Shown here: positions 52,481 to 60,213 of the stretch, in pieces
Position numbering within the stretch: position 1 is the stretch's first letter
Layout: each line of letters starts with the position of its first letter
Assembly (NCBI GenBank): GCA_003219415.1
Contig: QHOS01000033.1
Coordinates: forward strand, 1-60,213
Direction of reading: 5' to 3'
Length of the DNA: 60,213 nucleotides
From: Verrucomicrobiota bacterium
GTDB lineage: Bacteria > Verrucomicrobiota > Verrucomicrobiia > Chthoniobacterales > UBA10450
Notes under the pieces: generated by a model
Databases searched by the model: none
What the model was told of the DNA's origin: nothing
What the model saw: only the letters and a program-made list of their open reading frames with translations
Program-made: the position numbers and the translations under genes

Positions 52481-54142
52481 GTGGAACGAAAATCTGCCTG
52501 CAGCTTGATTGTCGCCTCGGCTGGTCCTGGCGTGAGGCGGGTTGGCTCGGCTTTTCTTGCCGGCTTGTTTTGCCTCCTTTTGATAATTCCGCTTTCGGCG
52601 CAGCAGGACGATCCAAGCGAGATTTTTCTTAAAGCTTATCTCTCGGCGCAGCAGGGCGAAAAACTCGAGCACGAAAACCGATTTAAGACTGCCCTCGCCA
52701 AATTTCGGTTTGCTGGAAGCCTGATCGAAGAATTGCGGAGATCGCACTCCGATTGGCAGCCGGCGATCGTGGAGTATCGCGGCCGTAAGATCGGCGAAGG
52801 AATCTTGCGCGTCCAGGAACGTATATCGAGGCATGATGAACTGAGTGCGGCTGCCAGTCCTCTGCCGGAGGTTGTCCCTTCACTTCCCGAGAATGAGGCC
52901 TGGTCGGAGCCCGGTCCAGAGGTCGTAGCTCCGCAAGGACTCGACACGATTTCCCAAGGGCCGAGCGATGGGGCGATTCAGGAGGCAACCAGGAAATTGC
53001 GTCGCAAGGTGGATCAACTGCAAGCGGCGCTTGAAAAGTCACGCAGCGATCTCGAAACCGCCCAAAAAGAAAAGACAGCCGTAAACACGCATCTGGAGGA
53101 AACAAGCTCCAAGCTTGAGAATGCACAAAAGGAAATCGAGACGTCGAAGGAGTCAGAACGCTCAGCACGCGATGAACTCGCGCAGACGCACGCATCGATC
53201 AAAGCGCTTCAGTCATCGCAGGAAAATGGCCTCGAGCAGTTGCGCACGGAGATCGCCGATTTGAAGGATGCCGTTGCTGTTGCGGAAGAGGCGCGTGCAA
53301 CGGCAGAAAAGCAAAGGGACGAAACCAACGCGAAACTCGCCGAGGCAAACAGGCAAATCAATGCGGTAGAGCAGCAGCGCGACGAGGCGCTAGCCCAGCT
53401 AAAAGCCGGCAGCGAAACGGAACAGCACCCGCAGGCGCTTTTCGCCGAGAATGGCGATCTTAAGCTCAAGCTGGCAAATTTAGAGAAAAACGCGCCCGCT
53501 AACGCCAATTCAACAAATGTTGAGGAATTGGTGGGAGTGAAGCAGGAGGTTACGCAGCTCCAGCAGCAACTGGCCGAAAGCCAGAAACAGAATCAGTATC
53601 TCGTAGCGAGAATTGCAGAGCTTTGGGTGCAGTTGGATGAGACTGGCGCGCAGCTGCAGACCGCGAAGCTGACCGGCAAAAACAGCGAGGAGACGGACCG
53701 ACTGATGAGAGAGAACGAACTCCTGCGAAACATCGTGGTACGGGAACGGGAGGAAGAAGCGCGTCGGGAGGAAGCAAGAAAATTGATGCTGGCGGAGCTG
53801 GACAGATTAAGAATCAAATCTGATTCGTTGAATAAGGAGATCGAACTCCTCGCCCAGCCAGTCACAAAACTAAGTAGCGAAGAACTCGGTCTGCTTCGTC
53901 AGCCTGTGGTTTCAGTTTCGGATCAGAACCCCGGCGCATTGACCGCGAGTTTTATTTTTGCGAAAAAATCCGCGGGAGATTCAATCGAGGCCGAGGCGAC
54001 AACGAACGATTCCGGCGGGTTGAAGGAAGAATCACGCGACGGCCCGCATGGTGTTGTACACGCCGCCAGGGAAAGGTTCAGCGGTGCGAGTACCGAACCA
54101 CAGAAACCTATGTCGGGAAGTTCTGACAAAGGATCCGAATGA
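52481..54142 (+). CDS. Secreted coiled-coil protein of unknown function
   Basis: 553 residues from a GTG. A signal peptide near the start (SAFLAGLFCLLLIIPLSAQQ, about 22-42) is followed by a TPR-like helical region (SEIFLKAYLSAQQGEKLEHE; FAGSLIEELRRSHSDW, about 45-120), a Pro/Ala/Glu-rich linker, then a long coiled-coil (about 165-475) with heptads such as LRRKVDQLQAALEKSRSDLE, and a disordered tail. I know it only as a type common in this phylum. A periplasmic scaffold or stalk role is possible. It follows the two minus-strand tRNAs on the opposite strand. Confidence 0.8.
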   Translation: MERKSACSLIVASAGPGVRRVGSAFLAGLFCLLLIIPLSAQQDDPSEIFLKAYLSAQQGEKLEHENRFKTALAKFRFAGSLIEELRRSHSDWQPAIVEYRGRKIGEGILRVQERISRHDELSAAASPLPEVVPSLPENEAWSEPGPEVVAPQGLDTISQGPSDGAIQEATRKLRRKVDQLQAALEKSRSDLETAQKEKTAVNTHLEETSSKLENAQKEIETSKESERSARDELAQTHASIKALQSSQENGLEQLRTEIADLKDAVAVAEEARATAEKQRDETNAKLAEANRQINAVEQQRDEALAQLKAGSETEQHPQALFAENGDLKLKLANLEKNAPANANSTNVEELVGVKQEVTQLQQQLAESQKQNQYLVARIAELWVQLDETGAQLQTAKLTGKNSEETDRLMRENELLRNIVVREREEEARREEARKLMLAELDRLRIKSDSLNKEIELLAQPVTKLSSEELGLLRQPVVSVSDQNPGALTASFIFAKKSAGDSIEAEATTNDSGGLKEESRDGPHGVVHAARERFSGASTEPQKPMSGSSDKGSE

Positions 54143-54185
54143 CCTTTGCGCGTTTTAAAGTTTTGCCGTGGCTTGACCGCAAAAT

Positions 54186-54509
54186 CTAACGGCGAATTGA
54201 CTGGAACGGGATCACAAAGATGCCGAACATGCCTTGGTTCCCGGACAGGTTCCGCTGTTGACGCATAGCAAAACCAGATCGCTCCTGGCCTGTATCGGCA
54301 ACGAACCAGTCGCGTCGCAATTTATTGAATTGAGAATTCCACCTGCGCCAAGAAAGGATCACGAAACCTGATCTGACTGGATTTTCGCCACGCAACGGGC
54401 CGATCTTAGTCCGGTTTCCGACCTGAGCGAATGGGGCTGGGCTATCGAGTGCGTCCCGTTGACGATTGATTCTGTAGCCGGCGCTCTGAGACCGCCGTAT
54501 CCCTCGCAT
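54186..54509 (-). CDS. Doubtful ORF or gene remnant in the spacer
   Basis: The spacer 54143-54507 (365 bases) has no plus-strand gene. On the minus strand there is a 107-codon frame with ordinary codon use, rich in Arg and aromatic residues (SGFVILSWRRWNSQFNKLR; GMFGIFVIPFQSIRR). Its ATG (54507-54509) shares CATG with the divergent start of the DUF2071 gene, which is unnatural, so the start may have been lost. It could be a fragment of a larger gene or chance. No family recognised. Confidence 0.3.
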   Translation of the reverse strand: MRGIRRSQSAGYRINRQRDALDSPAPFAQVGNRTKIGPLRGENPVRSGFVILSWRRWNSQFNKLRRDWFVADTGQERSGFAMRQQRNLSGNQGMFGIFVIPFQSIRR

Positions 54510-55224
54510 GAAACTATTTCTTACCGCTAACTGGCGTTATCTGGCGATGCTGAATTACGTCGTCGATCCTGCGCTGATTGAACCGCTCGTTCCGGTCGGA
54601 ACAGAGATCGATTATGAAAACGGCGAGACGTTCGTCAGTATAGTCGGATTTCTGTTTCTCGATACACGTCTTCTGGGTCTTCCGATCCCGCTGCATCGCG
54701 ATTTCGAAGAACTGAATCTGCGTTTCTACGTGAGAAGAAAATCGGCTGACACTTGGCGACGCGGTGTAGCTTTCGTCCGCGAGCTTGTGCCTCGCCGTGC
54801 GATTTCGCTCGTTGCCCGTGCATTTTATGGAGAGCGCTACTTCGCTCTCCCGATGAAGCACAGAATAGAGCACGTCGATGCTAAATTAAGCGTCGAATAC
54901 TGCTGGCGACGCGGAAAGAAGTGGGAGTTTCTTAAGATGAGTGCAGCCGGCGAACCGCAATCTGTTTCCGCCGGTTCGCATGCCGAATTTATTACCGAAC
55001 ATTACTGGGGCTACACCTGTGTCCGGGGCGGTTGCAGCGAGTACCGCGTCGAACACCCTCGCTGGAAGATCTGGAATGCGGCCAGGTTCGAATTGAACGC
55101 TGACGTGGCAACTCTTTACGGCGAACAATTCGCCGAAACGTTGAGTCGGTCTCCTCGCTCAGCATTCATTGCGGACGGTTCCCCAATTACCGTCCAAAAG
55201 CGCGAGCTATTCTTATCTCAATAG
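54508..55224 (+). CDS. DUF2071 (YqjF-like) protein
   Basis: 238 residues, the usual size. Cytosolic beta-rich protein of the acetoacetate-decarboxylase-like superfamily, role unknown. Landmarks: [74 protein letters not shown], then [20 protein letters not shown] and the closing [19 protein letters not shown] 54508. The stop at 55222-55224 overlaps the end of acnA on the other strand by 12 bases. Confidence 0.88.
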   Translation: MKLFLTANWRYLAMLNYVVDPALIEPLVPVGTEIDYENGETFVSIVGFLFLDTRLLGLPIPLHRDFEELNLRFYVRRKSADTWRRGVAFVRELVPRRAISLVARAFYGERYFALPMKHRIEHVDAKLSVEYCWRRGKKWEFLKMSAAGEPQSVSAGSHAEFITEHYWGYTCVRGGCSEYRVEHPRWKIWNAARFELNADVATLYGEQFAETLSRSPRSAFIADGSPITVQKRELFLSQ

Positions 55225-58095
55225 GAGTTGCCTCAGCACAAACGGCAAAATCCCGCCATGCCGATAGTAATCGACCTCGATTGGCGTATCGATGCGAACT
55301 TTCGCAGGCACAGAGCGCTTCTGCCGATCCTTGCCTTCGATCTCGAGCATTACGGTTTGGCTAGGCTTAATTGTTTCAGATAAACCAGTGATCGAAAAGA
55401 TCTCTGAGCCGTCGAGCCCGAGGGATTGCGCTGTTGTTCCGTCGGAAAATTGCAACGGCAACACGCCCATGCCGACGAGGTTCGAGCGGTGAATCCGTTC
55501 GAAGCTTGCAGCAACAACCGCCTTCACCCCTAACAAACGCGTCCCCTTCGCAGCCCAGTCTCGCGACGAGCCGGTACCGTATTCGTGCCCAGCGAGAATC
55601 ACCAGCGGAGTATTTGTCTCCGCATATTTCATCGCTGCGTCGAAGATCGACATCTCTTCGCCTTCACCGTTAGCAAAATATTTCGTCACTCCGCCTTCGG
55701 TCCCTGGCACCATTAAGTTCTTGATCCGCACATTGGCGAATGTTCCGCGCGTCATCACCAGATCGTTGCCCCGCCGGCTGCCGTAACTATTGAAATCTCG
55801 CGGTTCAATCCCGCGCGACTTCAGATATTTTCCAGCTGGCGAAGTTTCTTTGATCGCTCCCGCAGGCGAAATGTGATCGGTCGTTACCGAGTCGCCGAAA
55901 ATGCCAAGTGCGCGAGCGCCTCGAATCTCCTCAATGTGCCCCGGCTCCATCGAGAAATTTTGAAAGAACGGAGGCTCGTGAATATAATCGCTCTTCTCGT
56001 CCCATTGGTAGATGTCGCCGCGGCTCGATGGAATGTCGTTCCACTTCGGATTTTGATCGGCAAAATCGCGGTAGAGTTTGCGGAAGGTTTCGGGTGCAAG
56101 CGCCTTTTGCATGGCGCCCCGGATTTCACTGAGACTCGGCCACAAATCTCGGAGGAAGATTTCCTTTCCGTTTCTACCTTTTCCTAACGGCTCGCGCGAA
56201 AGGTTAATGTGCACGCGACCGGCGAGCGCGAACGCGACCACTAGCGGCGGCGACATCAGGAAATTCGCCTTGATATGTTGATGCACGCGCGCTTCAAAGT
56301 TGCGGTTTCCCGAAAGGACTGAGGCGGCAACCAGGTCGTATTTATTGATCGTCTTCTCAATGTTCGGGTGGAGCGGCCCCGAGTTGCCGATGCAGGTGGT
56401 ACAACCGTAACCGACGAGGTTAAATCCGAGTTGATCGAGGTATTTCTGTAGCCCAGTTTTGTGAAGATAATCGGAAACAACACGCGAGCCCGGCGCGAGT
56501 GATGTTTTCACTCCAGGATCGACACGCAGGCCATGCTCGACTGCTTTCTTTGCGAGCAATCCGGCCGCGATCATCACGCTCGGATTGCTCGTGTTCGTGC
56601 AACTGGTGATTGCTGCGATTAGGACGCTACCGTGCCCGACGTGAGTGCGCCCGTGCGTGAAAACGTCGCTGGACTCAGCTTCAATTTCCTTGCCAAGATC
56701 CGGTGTTGGCCGGTTTGCAATCATCTCAATCTTGTTGAGTTCATCCCCGGGACTAATTCCCTGGTCTTCCTTTTTATCGGTCGAAAACATTTCCTCGTCG
56801 CGAGGCGCGCTGCCGTTCAATTCGACCAGATGCTTTTCGCGAAGATCGACATTCTGTTTGCCGTACCCGCCATCACGAACCGGCTTTTCGAGCAATTCTC
56901 GAAACGTTTTTTCAAGATCCGGCAAATTGATCCGGTCCTGCGGCCGTTTGGGTCCGGCGACGCTCGGCTGCACCTGCGCCAAATCCAGATCGATATCGAC
57001 GCTGTAATCGATTTCACCCCTGAGCGGCATGCCGAACATTTTTTGCGCCCTAAAATAATTTTCGAACGCAAGGCATTGTTCTTCGCTGCGTCCGGTCGCC
57101 CTCAAGTAATCGACCGACTCTTGATCAATCGGGAAATATCCCATCGTTGCGCCGTACTCCGGCGACATGTTTCCGATGGTCGCACGATCGGGCACCGGCA
57201 GCGATGCAGCCCCTTCACCGTAAAATTCGACGAACTTCCCAACGACTTTTTGCGCGCGCAGCAATTGTGTGATGTGTAGCACGAGATCAGTCGCGGTGAC
57301 GCCTTCGCGCAGTTGTCCACTCAAGTGCACGCCGACCACTTCCGGCGTCAAAAAGTAAACCGGTTGGCCGAGCATGCCGGCTTCCGCTTCGATTCCGCCT
57401 ACACCCCAGCCAACGACGCCAAGACCGTTGATCATGGTCGTGTGCGAATCGGTGCCGACGAGAGTGTCGGGAAAGTAGATAGTTGATGCTTGGTTGTTGC
57501 TGGTTGATTGAGCGGAAAGAACGCCTTTGGCGAGGTATTCCAGATTCACCTGGTGCACGATGCCGATTCCTGGCGGGATGAGCTGGAACGTTTTGAACGC
57601 CTGCTGTCCCCACTTTAGAAACTGGTAGCGCTCGCGGTTGCGCTTGAATTCCATGTCCAGGTTCAGCTCCAGCGCTCGCGCGGAACCGAAGAAATCGACC
57701 TGCACTGAGTGATCAACCACCAGATCGACAGGCACGAGCGGTTCAATGATTTTCGGATCACCTCCGAGTCGTTTCACCGCGCTACGCATCGCGGCGAGAT
57801 CGACCACCAGTGGCACGCCGGTGAAATCCTGCAAGACGATGCGGGCAACGACGAATGGAATTTCCTCGTTCGCCGGAGATTTCGCGTTCCAGTTCGCCAG
57901 CGCTTCGACATCTTTGCGCTGTACTTTTTGGCCATCGCAGTTGCGCAGCACCGATTCGAGAACAATCCGGATGCTGACCGGTAGTCGAGAAATTTTTCCG
58001 ACATCCTGTTCTTCCAATGCCGGGAGCGAAAACAAAAATCCTTCGCCTCCTTTTCCCGCGTCGAATTTCCTCAGCGTCTTAAATTCGTCGTTCAT
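55213..58095 (-). CDS. acnA: Aconitate hydratase A
   Basis: 960 residues. Interconverts citrate and isocitrate in the TCA cycle through a [4Fe-4S] cluster. Cluster ligands lie in [20 protein letters not shown] and [38 protein letters not shown] is the substrate loop, and the C-terminal swivel domain has [16 protein letters not shown] and [14 protein letters not shown]. It is about 60 residues longer than the usual AcnA because of an insert around residues 430-500 ([20 protein letters not shown]). I start at ATG 58095; GTG 58110 would add five. Its end overlaps DUF2071. Confidence 0.94.
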   Translation of the reverse strand: MNDEFKTLRKFDAGKGGEGFLFSLPALEEQDVGKISRLPVSIRIVLESVLRNCDGQKVQRKDVEALANWNAKSPANEEIPFVVARIVLQDFTGVPLVVDLAAMRSAVKRLGGDPKIIEPLVPVDLVVDHSVQVDFFGSARALELNLDMEFKRNRERYQFLKWGQQAFKTFQLIPPGIGIVHQVNLEYLAKGVLSAQSTSNNQASTIYFPDTLVGTDSHTTMINGLGVVGWGVGGIEAEAGMLGQPVYFLTPEVVGVHLSGQLREGVTATDLVLHITQLLRAQKVVGKFVEFYGEGAASLPVPDRATIGNMSPEYGATMGYFPIDQESVDYLRATGRSEEQCLAFENYFRAQKMFGMPLRGEIDYSVDIDLDLAQVQPSVAGPKRPQDRINLPDLEKTFRELLEKPVRDGGYGKQNVDLREKHLVELNGSAPRDEEMFSTDKKEDQGISPGDELNKIEMIANRPTPDLGKEIEAESSDVFTHGRTHVGHGSVLIAAITSCTNTSNPSVMIAAGLLAKKAVEHGLRVDPGVKTSLAPGSRVVSDYLHKTGLQKYLDQLGFNLVGYGCTTCIGNSGPLHPNIEKTINKYDLVAASVLSGNRNFEARVHQHIKANFLMSPPLVVAFALAGRVHINLSREPLGKGRNGKEIFLRDLWPSLSEIRGAMQKALAPETFRKLYRDFADQNPKWNDIPSSRGDIYQWDEKSDYIHEPPFFQNFSMEPGHIEEIRGARALGIFGDSVTTDHISPAGAIKETSPAGKYLKSRGIEPRDFNSYGSRRGNDLVMTRGTFANVRIKNLMVPGTEGGVTKYFANGEGEEMSIFDAAMKYAETNTPLVILAGHEYGTGSSRDWAAKGTRLLGVKAVVAASFERIHRSNLVGMGVLPLQFSDGTTAQSLGLDGSEIFSITGLSETIKPSQTVMLEIEGKDRQKRSVPAKVRIDTPIEVDYYRHGGILPFVLRQLLLR

Positions 58096-58105
58096 TTTCA
58101 ATCCC

Positions 58106-58190
58106 GTCATCCTGAGCGGAGCGAAGGACCTCGCACAGATTCATAAGGTCACGCAAGTTACCTGAGGTCCCTCACTTCGTTCGGGATGAC
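58106..58190. repeat. GTCAT-type hairpin repeat, copy 3 (complete)
   Basis: Left arm gtcatcctgagcggagcga (58106-) and right arm ending ...ttcgttcgggatgac (58190) are complementary over about 27 bp with a few mismatches. It lies in the 109-base gap between the peroxiredoxin and acnA. The family is shared with 13855-13946 and 25028-25117. Confidence 0.78.
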
Positions 58191-58204
58191 ATTGAGCGCG
58201 CGCG

Positions 58205-58699
58205 TCATTTCATTTCTTCCAATTTCGCTTTGATCTTGTCGAAATTGGGCAGCTGTCTCGCGTCGTCGTTGCTCTCCGCGTACTGGATCACACCGTTCTT
58301 ATCGATGATGAACGCGGATCGTTTCGGCACGCCTCCCATGCCGAGATTCATCTGGGGAAGGAACGATTCGTACATCACGCCGTAATCCCCCGCGATTTTG
58401 TGTTCGTAATCGCTGAGCAACGGCACGGTGATTTTCTCCTTTTGTGCCCACGCTTCCTGCGCGAAAGGATTATCGCCGCTGATTCCATAAACGGTGGCGT
58501 TCAAACCCGTGTAAGCGTTCAAGCCTGCGCTGACTTCGCACATTTCCGTTGTGCAGGTACCCGTGAAGGCCATAGGAAAGAAAAGCAGAAGTGTGTTTTT
58601 CTTTCCGAAATTGTCGCTCAGTTTGATTTGCTTTGGCCCGTCAGCGGCCTTGGTCGATAACATGAAATCTGGCGCTTTAGTTCCAACAGCAAGTGGCAT
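58205..58699 (-). CDS. Peroxiredoxin, PrxQ/BCP-like
   Basis: 164 residues from ATG 58699; an upstream in-frame start at 58726 would add nine. AhpC/TSA fold: the peroxidatic site is PMAFTGTCTTEMC, with the Cys after P-x3-T-x2 as the reactive one, and a second Cys five residues on, the spacing of atypical two-Cys PrxQ/BCP enzymes. Further landmarks are GISGDNPFAQEAWAQKEKIT, LLSDYEHKIAGDYGVM and RSAFIIDKNGVIQYAES. It reduces peroxides, probably with thioredoxin. It lies just upstream of acnA, whose Fe-S cluster is oxidant-sensitive; any link is speculative. Confidence 0.9.
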   Translation of the reverse strand: MPLAVGTKAPDFMLSTKAADGPKQIKLSDNFGKKNTLLLFFPMAFTGTCTTEMCEVSAGLNAYTGLNATVYGISGDNPFAQEAWAQKEKITVPLLSDYEHKIAGDYGVMYESFLPQMNLGMGGVPKRSAFIIDKNGVIQYAESNDDARQLPNFDKIKAKLEEMK

Positions 58700-58856
58700 A
58701 AATGGATTCTTCCAGTTTGAGTTCAACGTGGGGGACTTTCAGTATAGGTTCGACAGCGGAGTGGTCAAAACGAGATCGCGATTCGTTAAATCGTTACATC
58801 GTAATTCCCGACCGAGTTACGAATCTCGAATTTCGGATTACGATTCACTGCATCCC

Positions 58857-59345
58857 ATGGAACTCCTCTGGTGGCTTGTCGCGGTGATCCTGTTCGCAGT
58901 CGGCTTGATTGGCACCGTGCTGCCTGTGTTTCCCGGGACAATTATCATTCTTGCCGGCGCGCTCCTTCACCGCATGATGCTCGGGCCGGAGAAAAGCGTT
59001 GGCTGGGGAACGATCACGATCCTTGTGCTGCTCACTGTGGTGGCGTATGCGCTCGATTTTCTCAGTGGCTACTTCGGAGCCCGATATTTCGGCGCCACAA
59101 AGTGGGGAATGTTTGGCGCGCTACTCGGAGCCGTCGTCGGTATCTTCTTCGGTGTCGCCGGATTATTTATTGGACCGGTGATTGGCGCGGTCGCCGGTGA
59201 ATTCATCGCCGGCAAACGAATGATCGATGCGGGCCGGGCCGGCTGGGGAAGTTTGCTGGGAAATCTCGGTGCGATGATTGGCAAACTTTTTATCGCGCTC
59301 GTGATGATCGCGATTTTCTTCATGACGGTGCCGCATCCGTTTTGA
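58857..59345 (+). CDS. DUF456 membrane protein
   Basis: 162 residues with about four membrane segments. The DUF456 motif is clear: LFAVGLIGTVLPVFPGTIII at the start, then YALDFLSGYFGARYFGATKW, GALLGAVVGIFFGVAGLFIG and GPVIGAVAGEFIAGKR, with a last helix. Function unknown. Start ATG 58857; the frame upstream to 58551 overlaps the opposite-strand peroxiredoxin and is not homologous. It precedes the RNase P RNA. Confidence 0.87.
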   Translation: MELLWWLVAVILFAVGLIGTVLPVFPGTIIILAGALLHRMMLGPEKSVGWGTITILVLLTVVAYALDFLSGYFGARYFGATKWGMFGALLGAVVGIFFGVAGLFIGPVIGAVAGEFIAGKRMIDAGRAGWGSLLGNLGAMIGKLFIALVMIAIFFMTVPHPF

Positions 59346-59350
59346 TCGGT

Positions 59351-59380
59351 GTCATGTCGAGCGGGGTCGAGACATCCCTA
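59351..59380. repeat. GTCAT-type repeat, half copy
   Basis: gtcatgtcgagcggggtcg followed by agacatccc matches one arm of the family at 13855-13946, without the partner arm. A second half-copy lies at 34739-34764 (gtgtcacaccgagcgaagcg). Confidence 0.55.
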
Positions 59381-59507
59381 ATTTCCCACACGATACCTGC
59401 TAGAATGCGGCTCATTACCGCAAATGAAGGATGGTTTAGCTTGTCGGGGTTTCATCCGCCCCAATCTTCGGTTCTCTTTTCTTCCTGGCTGTCTGTGATA
59501 AATTATT

Positions 59508-59925
59508 GCCGATGGCAGATGATCGCTGGTAAGTCCTGCGTTGGCGGGACTTGCTGGAGGAAAGTCCGAACACCATACGGCGGCATGCCGCGTAAAACAC
59601 GCGGGCGTCACAGTTGAAAAACTGCGGCGACGGAGAGTGTCACAGAAAAAATACCGCCGGTTCTTTGGCAACAAAGTGCAGGTAAGGGTGAAAAGGCGAG
59701 GTAAGAGCTCACCGCTTGCGAAGCAATTCGTGAGGCATGAAAAACCCCATGCGGTGCAAGACAAAACAGAGGAAGGGCAGCCGGCCCGATTGATCCTCGG
59801 GTATCGTCGCATCGCGGCGAATGAAAGTTCGTCGGACTCCTGGAGAAATCCGGGAGAGATAAATGATCATCCCCAGTATTTTGCTAGCAAAGTGCTGGGA
59901 CAGAATTCGGCTTATCGCCATCAAA
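59508..59925 (+). ncRNA. rnpB: RNase P RNA
   Basis: Catalytic RNA of ribonuclease P, which trims the 5' ends of tRNA precursors. The conserved 5' core GAGGAAAGTCCGAACACC (from about 59564) and the 3' core ACAGAATTCGGCTTAT (59900-59915) are both present. The P1 stem pairs GATGGC (59511-59516) with GCCATC (59917-59922). Length of about 418 is normal for bacterial type A. A terminator hairpin follows at 59931-59967. No reading frame within it is real. Confidence 0.96.
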
Positions 59926-59930
59926 AATAT

Positions 59931-59967
59931 GAAGGGCGCTTTCGGAAACGAAGGCGCCCTTCGCTTT
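59931..59967 (+). terminator. Intrinsic terminator of rnpB
   Basis: 14-bp arms gaagggcgctttcg (59931-59944) and cgaaggcgcccttc (59949-59962) with one mismatch and a 4-base gaaa loop, then GCTTTT. Confidence 0.88.
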
Positions 59968-60012
59968 TACAATTTGAGCGGGGAGAGCGCGCTCTGACGC
60001 CGGTGGCCAATT

Positions 60013-60213
60013 TTAGGCAACAGAAGGCTTAAGCTTAGACTTTTTGTGCAGCAGCGGCAGAACTTTTTCTACCAATGCATCGGCGGTGATGCCGTGTTTC
60101 TTCCGCAAGATTGGAACCGCGCCATGCTCGATGAATTGATCGGGCCAGCCTATGCGCACCACCGGCGTGTTGATCATTTGCGAGTGCAAATGTTCCATGA
60201 CCGCGCAGCCGAA
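60013..60213 (-). CDS. dxs: 1-deoxy-D-xylulose-5-phosphate synthase, C-terminal end (5' part outside window)
   Basis: 67 codons are visible, ending at 60013 and continuing past the window edge. The sequence VVRIGWPDQFIEHGAVPILR matches the end of the third domain of Dxs, and FGCAVMEHLHSQMI precedes it. Dxs joins pyruvate and glyceraldehyde 3-phosphate to make DXP for isoprenoids, thiamine thiazole and pyridoxal; ThiH at 43012 uses the same pathway for thiazole. Convergent with rnpB. Confidence 0.88.
   Translation of the reverse strand, partial: FGCAVMEHLHSQMINTPVVRIGWPDQFIEHGAVPILRKKHGITADALVEKVLPLLHKKSKLKPSVA

Noticed and set aside
59541-60032. Open frame of 163 codons near the right end
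   Set aside because: It runs through the RNase P RNA and its terminator; the RNA landmarks are unmistakable.
1-60213. Genomic island, prophage, defence or biosynthetic cluster
   Set aside because: No integrase, transposase, phage, restriction, toxin-antitoxin, NRPS/PKS or CRISPR-associated gene is recognisable; the genes are core functions with even codon use. The two tRNA genes have no attachment-site repeats that I could find.

Overview
The window looks like ordinary core chromosome from a Gram-negative bacterium of the Verrucomicrobiota, most likely a soil lineage near Chthoniobacterales ('Spartobacteria'). This is inferred from gene content and order: a Minf_1886-family protein, a dnaG-rpoD pair, a complete mreBCD-PBP2-rng block, a DUF1844 protein, and many secreted Gly/Tyr/Pro-rich small proteins. 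An outer membrane is implied by the Mla-type lipid transport genes, a secretin and a predicted outer-membrane barrel. GC content is moderate by eye. I see no integrase, transposase, prophage, plasmid or CRISPR genes.

Layout. 1-4.4 kb (minus): two tandem class-C beta-lactamase-fold serine hydrolases, an NlpC/P60-like hydrolase, a possible small membrane protein and a Gly/Tyr/Asn-rich secreted peptidoglycan-binding protein. 4.6-9.6 kb (plus): an unknown secreted protein, a Minf_1886 protein, a two-domain M16 peptidase and a DUF1844 protein. 9.9-12.6 kb (minus): mlaE-mlaF-mlaD. 12.7-19.5 kb (plus): an isoaspartyl peptidase/asparaginase, a family 2 glycosyltransferase and a 1515-residue Lhr-type helicase. 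19.6-25.5 kb (minus): a small Cys/His-rich secreted protein, carA, a 6S RNA with a perfect terminator, pheT, pheS and rplT. 25.8-29.4 kb (plus): a CHASE2-adenylate cyclase and mpl. 29.5-34.7 kb: an NTF2-like protein (minus), then a secretin, a small peptidoglycan-binding protein and a GspE/PilB ATPase. 34.8-42.1 kb: rpe (minus), then mreB-mreC-mreD-mrdA-rng. 42.2-44.3 kb: an outer-membrane barrel protein, then thiH-thiS. 44.4-50.5 kb: an NfeD-type membrane protease (minus), then dnaG, rpoD, a small membrane protein and a DUF3106 protein. 50.6-52.3 kb (minus): a Tyr-rich secreted peptide, ribD, tRNA-Arg(UCG) and tRNA-His(GUG). 52.5-60.2 kb: a coiled-coil protein, a DUF2071 protein, acnA, a peroxiredoxin, a DUF456 membrane protein, the RNase P RNA and the end of dxs.

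Functional themes: cell shape and wall (MreBCD, PBP2, Mpl, NlpC/P60, two peptidoglycan-binding proteins); outer-membrane lipid and protein traffic (Mla, secretin/ATPase, barrel); core information processing (DnaG, RpoD, 6S RNA, RNase P RNA, PheST, L20, RNase G); and cofactor or central metabolism (ThiH/ThiS, RibD, Dxs, Rpe, AcnA, CarA).

I found no convincing new multi-gene system. The most unusual signal is the repeat content. Several unrelated families of hairpin-forming repeats fill the gaps between genes, and two palindromic elements sit in frame inside the Lhr helicase gene, where they add peptide segments. Other points worth a second look are the 6S RNA candidate, an L20 gene with a hairpin leader but no infC/rpmI, a putative membrane regulator pair directly behind rpoD, and an NlpC/P60 gene whose signal peptide has no standard start codon.
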